Notes: generated by a model from the sequence alone, not told the origin. DNA of 64,000 bases from Listeria grayi DSM 20601 (GCF_000148995.1 NZ_GL538353.1:868001-932000), one strand, 5' to 3'; shown: positions 19,324-29,003, numbered from the stretch's first letter. Numbers and translations: made by a program.

Positions 19324-19370
19324 GATACGAACACATCAAAAGTCTATATAAATAATCATTCTCTAGTTGT

Positions 19371-19399
19371 ATGACAGAATCCAAGAAATCCTTCATAAT
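19371..19399 (+). promoter_or_regulatory. Promoter of the yvlB-type envelope stress operon
   Basis: ATGACA, 17 bp, then CATAAT, each five of six to sigma-A consensus. AAGACT downstream and AGTCTA upstream may be parts of a LiaR-type site, but I cannot define the box. In Listeria the yvl genes are reported as LiaR-controlled. Confidence 0.55.
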
Positions 19400-19457
19400 A
19401 AGACTATAAGCTAATGAACGATCCAAGGTCTTTAAGTATAAAAGGAGGAGATTAGCA

Positions 19458-20699
19458 GTGGAAAACGAACGTGAACGCATTATTGAACTCGTAAAACAAG
19501 GTATCCTTTCAACAGATGAAGCATTAACATTGCTTGAAAATATTTCGAAAAAAGAAGGAAAAACCGTTGCAACGGAGAAGATCAGAGAAACAGAGCAAGA
19601 ACCAGAATTAGAAGCGGAAACCGCTGAAGAAGAATCCTACGACTTCTCGCAAGGGTGGAATAACGGACGCAATCCTCATAGACCGCGCAACAACCGCAGA
19701 TCTCATGAACGTAAAAAAGAAACGAAAGCAGATAACGCAAAAAATGCGAAAGAGACCGCAGAAGAAAACGATCGTTTCCAAAGTGTGATAGGCGATCTTT
19801 CCCAAGCAGGCGAGAAACTAGGCTCTTTCCTAAACTCTGCATTTAAACAAGTTAAGGATATGCCATTCCCGTTCTTAACATCTACCAAATTGGAAAGAGA
19901 ATTCGTTTATCACGATACGACACTTTCCATCTTAGAATTCGATATCGCGAATGGGAATGTAGAATTCAAGCCTTCCGACAATGAAGATGTTCGCATCCAA
20001 GCGACGATCAAGTTGTTCAAGGAATATCCAGAAGACGAAGCATTGCAGATCTTTTTTGATAAAACAACATTACGTGTCGATGAAGAAACACTGCGTTTTG
20101 AATCTAAATCGAAGCAGATCGTGACGAACCTGACAGTTTATCTACCAAAACGTTTATATGATTATGCATCGATCAAATTACTCAACGGCAATGTCCATAT
20201 GGATGAATTACAAGGAAGAGATCTCTTCGTCAAGACTACCAATGGTAATGTAAGTATTGGAACGATCTCGGCAACGCTAGTAGAACTTGAAACAGTGAAT
20301 GGTAATGTCCGCATCCAAAATGGGGAAGTGCGCGACATTTCATTGAAGACATTCAACGGTGGTGTAGCAGCAAAAGGAGAATTTTACGCAGGCGTTTTGA
20401 AAACGAAAAACGGCAATATCCAATATTACTTAACAGAACCCACTGCGACTTCGATTGAAGCGAAAACAGGTACCGGCGACGTGGAGATCAGTCTACCGAA
20501 AGAAATTGGGATCGATGGCGAGATCCATACCAATTTCGGAAAACTACGTGTTGATTTCAAAGACGTGGAAGTGCTGGATTCAAAATCAGAAACGGTCCAC
20601 AAAAAAATGACTTTCACAAAAATCCCGAACGGTGAAGCAAACATCGCGATCCGCGCAGAAACAACTGCTGGAAGTGTGAAGATCAAAGAAGCAAAATAA
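19458..20699 (+). CDS. yvlB: YvlB/LiaX-like DUF4097 protein
   Basis: A 413-residue protein starting at GTG behind AAAGGAGGAG. Residues 1-30 (ERIIELVKQGILSTDEALTLLE) form the short SHOCT-like helical module seen at the start of YvlB and LiaX. A long acidic then basic low-complexity linker follows (about 35-110). Residues about 140-410 are a repetitive beta-helix of the DUF4097 type, with recurring NGNV motifs. The enterococcal relative LiaX senses antimicrobial peptides and daptomycin at the cell surface. It has no signal peptide or membrane segment. First gene of a four-gene set. Confidence 0.85.
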   Translation: MENERERIIELVKQGILSTDEALTLLENISKKEGKTVATEKIRETEQEPELEAETAEEESYDFSQGWNNGRNPHRPRNNRRSHERKKETKADNAKNAKETAEENDRFQSVIGDLSQAGEKLGSFLNSAFKQVKDMPFPFLTSTKLEREFVYHDTTLSILEFDIANGNVEFKPSDNEDVRIQATIKLFKEYPEDEALQIFFDKTTLRVDEETLRFESKSKQIVTNLTVYLPKRLYDYASIKLLNGNVHMDELQGRDLFVKTTNGNVSIGTISATLVELETVNGNVRIQNGEVRDISLKTFNGGVAAKGEFYAGVLKTKNGNIQYYLTEPTATSIEAKTGTGDVEISLPKEIGIDGEIHTNFGKLRVDFKDVEVLDSKSETVHKKMTFTKIPNGEANIAIRAETTAGSVKIKEAK

Positions 20700-20770
20700 C
20701 CGCTTTGTTCTAGAGGCAGCATTTGCTGCTTCTGGGCGTTACATAATCAAAAGAAAGGACGCGCACTGAT

Positions 20771-21967
20771 ATGGAAAAAAAATTACAAAGATCACGAGTA
20801 GATAGGAAAATCGGCGGTGTTTTAGGAGGGTTAGGGGAATACATCGGTATAGATTCCACCATCCTCCGCATCATATATGTTGCTATCACTATTTTTACAA
20901 TGAAATCAGGTTTGCCAATCTTGGTCTATATTATTGCGCTGTTTATCATTCCTTCTGAAAAAGTCACAATGGAAGATGTGCGGGAGCGGCAAGCACAGAA
21001 AATCGCTGATCGCTACGACCGCATCAATCGCCGCATCGATCGTAAAAGAAGTGGTTATTCACACCACCGTCACCCAAGACATTCTACAGCACAGGGAAAT
21101 CATCACGCACAAAAAAGAACCGCGACTTCAAGACCGCATTTCAGTAAAGAATTTCCTTTTCCAGAAGCAACATTCACTAATTTGATTTTGCGGGTGTCTC
21201 ATGGTGATGTAGTTGTTCGCACATGGGAAAAAGAAGAAGCCAAGCTGCGTGTATTATTGAGTACTCAAGACAACGGCGGTCCCGTAAGACATCTAAGCGA
21301 AGAAAAAATGTGGGATTACTTTTTCAGCAACACTATGTTGGATATTTCTCCGGATACATTATTATTTGAATCTAAAAAAGATATTTTAAAAACAGATATG
21401 GTGCTTACGATCCCGAAAAGATTGTATGAACAAATCAAGATCCAGATTTTAAATGGGAAATTAAGATTTGACGATGTTGAAACAGATGACATTATTTTAA
21501 AACTGCGCAATGGCGAATTACGATCACGAGGTGTCAGCGGGAAATTTCTGAATGCTGAATTGACAGAAGGCGAAGTTTATGTTCAAAACTGCCGGGTGGA
21601 AAATGTCGACATTAGCACACGAAAAGGCGACATCACTATCCAAGGAAATGCACTAACTACTGCTGCGCGAACTGAACAAGGCGATATCGACTTTATATTG
21701 GAGAACGATTTAGCAAGCAGTGTCGATTTAAAGGCACCGAACGGCGATATTCGTATCCAAGTACCTGATAGCTGGAATGTTGATGGTTCACTGCACACGA
21801 AAAAAGAAAAAATCTACTTCGACTTAAAAAATGCTAAAATCTGGGATAATAGCGAGGATACAGTTGTATTCACACAAAATGCAGAAGAAATAAGTACGTC
21901 GACATTAGAAGCGAAAGTCGGCAAAGGAATTATTAAACTCAGTGAAACAAAAGAGAGGAGTGTTTAA
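20771..21967 (+). CDS. PspC domain fused to DUF4097 domain
   Basis: A 398-residue protein. Residues 1-60 are a PspC domain (LQRSRVDRKIGGVLGGLGEYIGIDSTILR then a hydrophobic segment of about 20 residues). A His/Arg-rich linker follows (about 75-125), then a DUF4097 beta-repeat domain (about 135-395, LRNGELRSRGVSG). It combines the membrane part of the PspC gene downstream and the adhesin-like part of the gene upstream, suggesting a membrane-anchored paralogue of YvlB. AGAAAGGAC precedes the ATG. It ends 2 bp before the next start. Confidence 0.85.
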   Translation: MEKKLQRSRVDRKIGGVLGGLGEYIGIDSTILRIIYVAITIFTMKSGLPILVYIIALFIIPSEKVTMEDVRERQAQKIADRYDRINRRIDRKRSGYSHHRHPRHSTAQGNHHAQKRTATSRPHFSKEFPFPEATFTNLILRVSHGDVVVRTWEKEEAKLRVLLSTQDNGGPVRHLSEEKMWDYFFSNTMLDISPDTLLFESKKDILKTDMVLTIPKRLYEQIKIQILNGKLRFDDVETDDIILKLRNGELRSRGVSGKFLNAELTEGEVYVQNCRVENVDISTRKGDITIQGNALTTAARTEQGDIDFILENDLASSVDLKAPNGDIRIQVPDSWNVDGSLHTKKEKIYFDLKNAKIWDNSEDTVVFTQNAEEISTSTLEAKVGKGIIKLSETKERSV

Positions 21968-21969
21968 GG

Positions 21970-22170
21970 ATGCGTAAACTATATCGATCTACTTATGATA
22001 AAAAATTAGCAGGTGTATGTGGTGGACTTGCCGACTACTTTGGTATTGACGCAACATTAGTGCGATTACTTTGGATCGTGGCGAGCTTGATCTTTGGTAG
22101 CGGCATTCTGCTCTATATCTTGGCGGCAATCATTATTCCAGCAGATCCTGACTCGGAGTGGAGGGGATAG
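21970..22170 (+). CDS. yvlC: PspC-domain membrane protein
   Basis: A 66-residue protein with the PspC signature DKKLAGVCGGLADYFGIDATLVRLLW followed by a glycine-rich hydrophobic helix and IIPADPDSEWRG at the end. It corresponds to YvlC/LiaY of the envelope stress set and probably sits in the inner membrane. It starts 2 bp after the preceding stop, whose end carries its GAGAGGAG ribosome site. Confidence 0.88.
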   Translation: MRKLYRSTYDKKLAGVCGGLADYFGIDATLVRLLWIVASLIFGSGILLYILAAIIIPADPDSEWRG

Positions 22171-22176
22171 ATCATT

Positions 22177-22530
22177 ATGCGTTTTTTAAGCGGAATCGTT
22201 ATTAATGCTTTGTTGTTCATGGCATTATCCGGCTTCTTCTCTAGCTTCTATGTGGATGGTTTTATGACTGCATTGATCGCGAGTGTTGTATTGGCTATTT
22301 TGAATCTGCTCGTTCGACCGGTTTTATTATTACTGACATTGCCGATCAACTTTTTCACATTGGGTTTATTTACTTTTGTAGTGAACGCTGTGATGTTGGA
22401 ACTGACATCTTACTTTGTCGGTGCTCGATTTGAAATTGCTAGTTTTGGAGTGGCCTTGCTGATCGCGGCTTTGATGGCATTTGCCAATATGGTCATCAAT
22501 TCGGTTATCGGCGAACGCAAAGCTCATTAA
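22177..22530 (+). CDS. yvlD: YvlD/LiaZ-like membrane protein, phage holin superfamily IV
   Basis: A 117-residue protein with four hydrophobic segments and the family stretch NLLVRPVLLLLTLPINFFTLGLFTFVVNA. It matches YvlD/LiaZ, the last gene of the YvlBCD and LiaXYZ sets. Its molecular role is not established. TGGAGGGGAT precedes the ATG and it is 6 bp from yvlC. A strong terminator ends the operon. Confidence 0.9.
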   Translation: MRFLSGIVINALLFMALSGFFSSFYVDGFMTALIASVVLAILNLLVRPVLLLLTLPINFFTLGLFTFVVNAVMLELTSYFVGARFEIASFGVALLIAALMAFANMVINSVIGERKAH

Positions 22531-22571
22531 AAAACCTCTAAACCTTTTTTAAGGTTTAGTAGGTTTTTTTA
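22529..22571. terminator. Bidirectional terminator between yvlD and the alpha-galactosidase pseudogene
   Basis: AAAAAACCTCTAAACC against GGTTTAGTAGGTTTTTT, with T runs outward on both strands. Confidence 0.9.
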
Positions 22572-24767
22572 TGGTTGATCTATTTTAGTGAAATGAAAGA
22601 CTTGGCTGAGAAAATCGCCGTGCAGATCTTCATTTAAATAAAGCCCGAATTTCATCAATTCTTCACCGCTATATACTTTTTGATCACATTGATAATAATA
22701 ATCAGGGTTTAGACCTTGTAAATGTAATTTTACCAAGGGTTCCGAGGCACTACCCAATGCTTTGAAAAAGAAAACGACTGCTTCTTCTTGATTAGGAGCA
22801 ATAAAACTCCAGGCAGCGAAATTGCTGGTGAAGGGATTTTCTAGTCGATAAAAGGTCCCGAACTGTAGCAGTCGGCGGTGCTCTTTATACCACGTGATCG
22901 CATGTTTGGTGTAATCGAGTGTTTCCTTGCTTTCTTTTTCCAAATCGAGCATGACACCAAAATTTGCGCTCATTGCTACATTTGCTCTAGTAGCAAGTGG
23001 CGTGGTGCGACCGACCTGATGATTAGGTGCTTCAGAAAGCTGAGCGCAGATCATGACGGGCGGGAAAATCAAGCTTGTTCCGTATTGGATCTTGATACGA
23101 TCGTAGCCATCTGTATTGTCACTTGCCCAGCTTTGCGGCATGTAGTAAGTCATTCCCGGGTCAAAGCGACCACCGCCGCCGGAGCAGTTTTCAAATAAAA
23201 TATGCGGATAGCGCGTCGTCAATTTTTCCAAAAGTTCATAAAGACCGAGGATATAGCGATGGCTGATTTCCATTTGCTGATCAGCGGGAAGGATACGGTT
23301 GCCAAGCTCGGTGATATTGCGGTTCATGTCCCACTTGATATAGTCTATCGGTGTTGCGTCCAAGATTTTTGTCAGTTGTTGATAGATACCTTCCCGGACA
23401 TCTTCCCGACTGAAATCCAGTACATATTGATTTCTACCGACTGAAAGCGGGTATTTGTCGACATGGATGTGCCAGTCAGGATGTTCGCGGTATAAGCTAC
23501 TGTCTTTGGAGACCATTTCCGGTTCAAACCAAAGACCGAATTTCAAACCAAGTTTATTTACTTCATTTGCTAAATGATCCAGACCATTGGGAAGTTTTCG
23601 TTTGTCAACGCTCCAATCGCCGAGGGAGGTCGTATCATCATCGCGGTGGCCAAACTAACCATCGTCCAGCACGAGTAATTCAACGCCGATGTCTTTGGCC
23701 CTCTTTGCCAGTTGAAGCAGCTTGGTTTCATTGAAATCGAAGTAAGTGCTTTCCCAATTGTTGATCAAAACAGGTCGTTCTTTATATTGATGTTCCCCGC
23801 GAGCAAGATGATTGATGTACAAGGCATGATAATTGTGGCTCATTTCGTTCAGGCCATTTTTAGCGTAAACAGAAACGACTTCAGGTGTTTGGAATGACTC
23901 TCCGGGGCCGAGTTTCCAAGAAAAGTGATATGGATTAAGACCAACTAGCACACGAGTCTGCGAGTAAGTATCGACCTGGGTCCGGATGCTGAAATTCCCA
24001 CTATAGACGAAATGGAAACCATAGACTTCGCCGGTATTTTCATCGGTTCCCTTTCTTGCTAATGCCATGAAGGGCTGCTGTGCAACACCGCTTGCTCCGC
24101 GTTTGCTGTCTAGTACATGGAAGCCGTGGTGGATCGGATGTCTGACTAGCTGCTTTTCTCTAGCCCACGCACCAGGCAGCTGAATGCAATCAAAGTCGGC
24201 ATCTGGAAATTCGAAACAGCTGGAAAAAGCACGAAGCAACGTAACTGCTTTTGTACCAGTGTTTTTAAAGGAAATCGATTTGGTGATAACGGATAATTTT
24301 TCGAAGATGGTGTAGCTAAGGACAGCTTCAACTTGCCGAATGGAGTCGATCAATGTGATTTCCAAAGTCTCTGCTTCGCTGTCTGTTTTTACGTATGTAG
24401 CTGGGAGACCGGGAAGCGCTTTTTTACCAGCGAAGGTTCGGTGGCTTTTGTAGGCGAAATGAGTAGCACTTGTGCCATCTGGATAAATGATCTCAAAGGC
24501 CGGTTCACGATAATCGCCGGAATCTTGCCCCGGCATTTCTTGTAAAATAACATCCAGTGAGAATCCTCGTGTAGAGGGATTTTCAGGATTAGGTGAAAAG
24601 GAGGAGCGGTCGATCTCTGGATAGGGACGTTGCATGGTAAAGTTGCGAATTCTTTCACCGTAATAGAGATGAGTAAGATATTTGTCTTGGTCGAGTTCCA
24701 TAATATAGCTTAATGTATCGTTATAAAGGTGAAATTGTTTCTTTTTTTGATTGAATTGAATTGGCAT
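22569..24767 (-). pseudogene. Alpha-galactosidase (GH36), interrupted by an amber codon
   Basis: A 732-codon frame encodes a full-length GH36 alpha-galactosidase, which would remove terminal alpha-galactose from melibiose or raffinose-type sugars. After residue 370 the frame meets TAG (plus-strand 23655-23657) exactly where the conserved Trp of LDDGWFG should be. The frame continues unbroken to the C-terminus. The catalytic motifs lie after the stop: IKWDMNRNITE (nucleophile) and SWASDNTDGYDRI (acid/base). One base (TGG to TAG) explains the break. No other lesion is seen. Unless the stop is read through or re-initiated at the downstream Met, the enzyme is inactive. Last gene of the leftward sugar operon. 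Confidence 0.92.
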
Positions 24768-24785
24768 AAATAAAAACGCTCCTTG

Positions 24786-25610
24786 TTAATTTTTGGAACC
24801 GGTAGAGGCGATTCCTTGCACAAATCGTTTTTGGAAAATGATGAAAAGAATGACCATTGGAATAGTGGCAATAACAGAGCCGGCCATGAGCTGCGGATAG
24901 TTGGTAGTGTATTGTCCTTGCAGTAGAGCAAGCCCAGATGAGAGCGGCATCTTCTCAGGGGACATGTTGACGATCAGCGGCCACATGAGATCCTTCCAGG
25001 CGAAAAGCGAGGTGAAGATCGCTAAGGATGTCAACGGTGCTTTTGCCAGCGGAAGCATTACTTGGAAGAATAGCTGTAAAGTATTGCAACCATCTAATTC
25101 TGCCGCTTCTTCTAATTCATCAGGAACACTCATAAAGAACTGTCGCATCAAGAAAGTTCCAAATGCGCTTGCCATGCCTGGGATGATCAAGGCACTGATC
25201 GTATTGGTCAAGCCTAGTTTGGAGATCATTAAGTATTGTGGCAAGATATACACTTGAGCGGGGATCATCATGGTAAGCAGAACGAGCATAAAAAGCAGGT
25301 TGTTTCCTTTGAATTTCAATCTTGCAAAGGCGAATCCGGCAGTCGCGCTGATGATCGTAGAAATAAGAACGCGTCCCAAAATCATCCAAAATGTATTGAG
25401 AAAGTAATCCGTGAATGGCAATGCTTGCCAAACGTCAACGAAATTTTGCCAGCCCCAGTGAGCGGGTAAAAAAGTCGGCGGGAAACGCAATGATTCGGTA
25501 AGTGTTTTAAAGGCAGTCAAGATACTCCAAATAAACGGGCCAACCATCAATACCGCGCCTAATGAAAGGATCAGATAAATGAGCAGATGACCTTTTTGCA
25601 TTTTTTTCAT
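24786..25610 (-). CDS. Sugar ABC transporter permease, MalG/MsmG type
   Basis: A 274-residue membrane protein with six expected helices. The EAA loop is EEAAELDGCNTLQLFFQVMLPLAKAPL (about 165-190), the CUT1-type docking site for a shared ATPase such as MsmK. No ATP-binding gene is present in the locus, so a distant MsmK-like ATPase is likely. It lies between the other permease and the broken alpha-galactosidase gene and is itself intact. Alpha-galactoside specificity is inferred from context. Confidence 0.9.
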   Translation of the reverse strand: MKKMQKGHLLIYLILSLGAVLMVGPFIWSILTAFKTLTESLRFPPTFLPAHWGWQNFVDVWQALPFTDYFLNTFWMILGRVLISTIISATAGFAFARLKFKGNNLLFMLVLLTMMIPAQVYILPQYLMISKLGLTNTISALIIPGMASAFGTFLMRQFFMSVPDELEEAAELDGCNTLQLFFQVMLPLAKAPLTSLAIFTSLFAWKDLMWPLIVNMSPEKMPLSSGLALLQGQYTTNYPQLMAGSVIATIPMVILFIIFQKRFVQGIASTGSKN

Positions 25611-25627
25611 GTAAAGGCACTCCTTTA

Positions 25628-26506
25628 TTATTTATAGTGGACCCATTTTTTCTGCAGCTTCATTTGGATAAGCGTCAGAATGAGGATAATAACTAACAGA
25701 ATGATCGCGATACTTGCGCCATAACCTTTGTTATTGTTGACGAATGTATATTGGTAGAACAAGTAAACGATCGATTTTGAATTTTGAAGCGCTGGACTGG
25801 TTCCGAGCATCATCAAGATATAATCGAATACTTGAAGGGCCCCTATGAAAGTCGTGATGACGACAAAAAATAGAGTAGGGGAAACAAGTGGGATCGTTAC
25901 TTTGAAAAATTTGGTGATTGGTCCGGCACCATCGATCTCTGCGGCTTCGTAATAAGTTTTTGGAATATCTTGTAGACCGCCGAGCAGAATGACCATATTG
26001 TAGCCAATGATCGACCAAAGTGCGAATTTCGGGTCACCTATCCAATCAGGCCCCTTCACACCGAAAAAGGACAAGAAATAATTGATCAATCCGTATTGCC
26101 CGTTATAAAGCCATTTCCATACCATCGAAACGGCAACGGGTGCAGAGACGACAGGGATAAAATAAATAACACGGAAAAAGGTTTTTCCTTTTATTTTAGA
26201 ATTTAGAAACACTGCTACTACAAGTGATAGGATCGTACCTACTGGAACGGTCACGATCGTATAAAGAGCGGTGTTCCATAAAGCTTTTAAAAGTGCAGGA
26301 TCATGAAATGCTTGGAAATAGTTCGCCATTCCGACCCAAGTCGGTTTTCCTAAGCCTTTGACATCATTGAAGCTATACCAGATACTTTGGATGATCGGCC
26401 AGACATTCAAGATCAAGATCAATAAAATGGTAGGGGCAACAAACAGGAGGGCCCATACTTGTTTTTTTCGTTTGTTGGATTGTAACGTGCCAGTACTTCG
26501 CTCCAT
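25628..26506 (-). CDS. Sugar ABC transporter permease, MalF/MsmF type
   Basis: A 292-residue membrane protein with a basic N-terminal tail and six expected helices. The EAA motif is YYEAAEIDGAGPITKFFKVTIPL (about 190-212). It pairs with the MalG-type permease 17 bp downstream. A hairpin precedes it, separating it from the binding-protein gene. The frame is intact although the binding protein is broken, so the importer probably no longer works. Confidence 0.9.
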   Translation of the reverse strand: MERSTGTLQSNKRKKQVWALLFVAPTILLILILNVWPIIQSIWYSFNDVKGLGKPTWVGMANYFQAFHDPALLKALWNTALYTIVTVPVGTILSLVVAVFLNSKIKGKTFFRVIYFIPVVSAPVAVSMVWKWLYNGQYGLINYFLSFFGVKGPDWIGDPKFALWSIIGYNMVILLGGLQDIPKTYYEAAEIDGAGPITKFFKVTIPLVSPTLFFVVITTFIGALQVFDYILMMLGTSPALQNSKSIVYLFYQYTFVNNNKGYGASIAIILLVIILILTLIQMKLQKKWVHYK

Positions 26507-26541
26507 GTGGATTCATCTCCTTTGATCGGGATATGGTAAGG

Positions 26542-26577
26542 GAAACGCCTCTAAAAAAATGCTGACAGAGGCGTTTC
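26542..26577 (-). promoter_or_regulatory. Intercistronic hairpin after the binding-protein gene
   Basis: A perfect 11-bp stem, GAAACGCCTCT / AGAGGCGTTTC, with a 14-nt loop and no T run on the leftward strand. It mirrors the hairpin after pstS and would protect the 3' end of the binding-protein mRNA. Confidence 0.7.
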
Positions 26578-26582
26578 TGAGT

Positions 26583-27837
26583 TTATTTATTTGTGAAGCC
26601 ATTGATTTGTTTGGCAAGGTCCTTTAATCCTTTTTCAGGGGATTCTTGAAGCGAGAAGATCTTTGTCATGATTTCCTGCTCTGTTGTGATCCAATCTGCT
26701 CGGCTCTCTACCATGTAGGAAGATTTGCCGTAATCGATTGCATCAACGAATACTTGAGCATTGATAGATGGGAACTTCTTAACATATGGTTCTTGTGTAT
26801 TTTCATATGCGGAAACAGCTGCTCCAGAAGAGGATTGAATCGTATTGGCTTTTTTGCCGCCCATGAATTTCACAAATTTCCATGCTGCATCTGGATGTTG
26901 CGTATTAGCTGAGATCGAGTAAGCCATTCCTGAAGAGATGGTACCTTTAGTTTTGTTTTTCGGAATAGGCGCGACATCTGCATTTAAACCGTCAATGGCG
27001 GTATATTCGGTCGCCATTCATGAACCTGCTGTGATCATGGCGACTTTCCCAGATTCGAAATATTGATCTGGCGTTGTACTTGCGAAGTCTGCAGTAGTTG
27101 GAGAGTAACCATTCTTGATGAAAGAGACACCGTATTTGATCGCTTCGATATTGGCAGGTGTGTCATAAAGGCTCTTTTTCCCATCTTTGGTGAAGAAATC
27201 GGAACCATTTGCATAAATAAGGTTATAGATGAAATTTTGACCGTTATCCGGGGCAGCCATACCATATACCCCTTTTTTCTTATCTGTCAGTTTTTTAGCA
27301 GCGTCCATCCAATCATCCCAAGTCCACTTGTCATCAGGGTAGGAAACGCCGGCTTTATCAAAAAGATCTTTGTTATACCAAAGTCCAACAGTGCTATCAT
27401 CTTTTGGTATACCTAATTGTTTGCCTTTTACGTTCATAGAGTCTACCAAGTTTTTCGGATACTTGCTCATATCATAATTGTCTTTCTTGATGCGGTCTTT
27501 CAAGTCCATTAAGGCATTGCCGTTTGCGTATGTAAATACTTGTTCTGGTGACATCCAGAAGACATCTGCTGTATTTCCGCCGGAAGCACCTGCCTGTAAT
27601 TTGGTCCAGTATTGATCCCAAGGTGTTACTTCGACTTTGATCTTGATATTAGGATTTTCTTTGGTAAAGGCATCTGCCATTTCTTGCATCGCTTTTTTTC
27701 TGATTGGTATCCCAAAGAGCTAGTGTCAGAACAGTTTTTCCATTATTTGCTGATTTTCCGGATGAAGAACCGCCACATGCACTTAGTCCGATTGCAAGAA
27801 TAAGGGTAAGTGCCAAAAGCATCCATTTTTTCATCAT
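26583..27837 (-). pseudogene. Sugar ABC transporter substrate-binding lipoprotein, frameshifted and with a nonsense codon
   Basis: The reconstructed product has about 417 residues. It has a lipoprotein signal (IGLSACGG) and a typical CUT1 solute-binding body (TPWDQYWTKLQAGASGG, DIFWMSP-like FWMSPEQVF). Lesion 1: a run of seven A (plus-strand T run 27693-27699) after DTNQKK shifts the frame; six would restore KKAMQEMADAF. Lesion 2: TGA (27018-27020) stands where Trp is expected in ITAGSWMATEY, and the frame goes on beyond it. Two independent lesions make function very unlikely. It was the first gene of the transporter part and has its own promoter. Confidence 0.92.
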
Positions 27838-27867
27838 ATTTTCTTCCCTTCTTGTAATATATTTTTA

Positions 27868-27963
27868 AGAAAGCGCTTACTAAAAAACGAACTGGTCATT
27901 ACCGATGGTGAGTAGAGATGCTAACGAATAAGCTAATTATATGAGAATTAGCTAGGCTTTCAA
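27868..27963 (-). promoter_or_regulatory. Promoter, palindrome and cre site before the sugar-binding protein gene
   Basis: On the minus strand TTGAAA (27958-27963), 16 bp and TATAAT (27936-27941) form a good sigma-A promoter. AGCTAATT-ATATGAG-AATTAGCT (27931-27953) is a perfect dyad over the -10, a probable operator. AGTAAGCGCTTTCT (27868-27881) resembles a CcpA cre site and lies downstream of the expected start, a position suited to transcription roadblock. So glucose repression plus a specific regulator are likely. Confidence 0.7.
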
Positions 27964-27999
27964 ATAGATTAAATTGCTGGAAAAATGGACAATCTTCCT

Positions 28000-28983
28000 T
28001 TAAAAGATACCAAGCTGATAACTGGTTTTTGCGTGAAATTTTTCTCCCGGATGCAATTGGATATCGCCAAAGGCAGGGTGACGGATGGCATCGGGAGGAA
28101 ACTGAGTCTCGAAAGCTATGCCGGCATAAGGGCTGACGGCATGTCCATTATCTAATTGGAAATCATTGTTGAAGTGACTTCCTGTGTAGAGCACAGCGCA
28201 GGGATAAGTAGTGCCTATCTGCAGATCAATACCGCTCTTGGACGAAGCGAGGTGAATCTGTGTTGCTTTTTCTTCTAGCATAAAGGGGTGGTTCAATCCG
28301 TTGTCGGCTTTGATATCTGGCTTTGTCAGTATTTCTGAAAGGGGTGCTGGACTTTGCAAGTCGAACCCGGTGTCAGTTACGGAATGGATGCTGTCGCTGG
28401 GAAGATTTTCAGCATTGATAGGTAGATAGGCAGTGCTTTTTACGGAAAGAACGTGTTGCGCGATCGTTGTTTCGCCGGAAAGATTAAAATAGGCGTGGTT
28501 AGTCGGATTGAATAGGGTCGTTGCATCTGTTTCACCGGTATATTCGATGGTAAAGTGATTGTCCTCATACAGTGTATAACAGATCTCGGCATGTAGATTT
28601 CCGGGGTAACCATTTTCCCCATCAGGGCTGTCATAGGAAAAAGTAACGCCTTGGGAATTCTCGGTTTTGAATGGTTGAGCAGAAAAATAACGTGATTCGA
28701 AGCCGATCGTCCCGCCATGTAGGTGATTCAGTCCTTCATTTCGTTCAAGCTGATGCGCTCCCCAAACGCCTTGGCTAGTTCGACCTGCTACGCGACCAAT
28801 ACTGGCACCCAGATAGGTTTTTTGCGTAAGATAGGCTTCTGGCGAGGATAAACTAAGTATGATATTTCGCAGCTCACCGTTTTTATCTTTGGTTAATACA
28901 CGATAAAGTGTGGCGCCGTAGTTAAGTAATTCTAAAGACGTACCTTGTTTGTTTTGCAAGCGATGTATCGTGAGTGTAGTCAT
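28000..28983 (-). CDS. galM: Aldose 1-epimerase (galactose mutarotase)
   Basis: A 327-residue cytosolic enzyme interconverting alpha and beta anomers of galactose or glucose, which feeds GalK. Motifs: YGATLYRV near the start, the substrate-binding NPTNHAYFNL (His about 167), and AGIAFETQFPPDA with the catalytic-base Glu. RNEGLNHLHGG carries the other His. It follows the DUF5107 gene by 52 bp, with a hairpin between. It would process galactose released by the now broken alpha-galactosidase. Confidence 0.92.
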   Translation of the reverse strand: MTTLTIHRLQNKQGTSLELLNYGATLYRVLTKDKNGELRNIILSLSSPEAYLTQKTYLGASIGRVAGRTSQGVWGAHQLERNEGLNHLHGGTIGFESRYFSAQPFKTENSQGVTFSYDSPDGENGYPGNLHAEICYTLYEDNHFTIEYTGETDATTLFNPTNHAYFNLSGETTIAQHVLSVKSTAYLPINAENLPSDSIHSVTDTGFDLQSPAPLSEILTKPDIKADNGLNHPFMLEEKATQIHLASSKSGIDLQIGTTYPCAVLYTGSHFNNDFQLDNGHAVSPYAGIAFETQFPPDAIRHPAFGDIQLHPGEKFHAKTSYQLGIF

Positions 28984-29003
28984 TATTTTTTCCTCCTTGG
29001 AAA

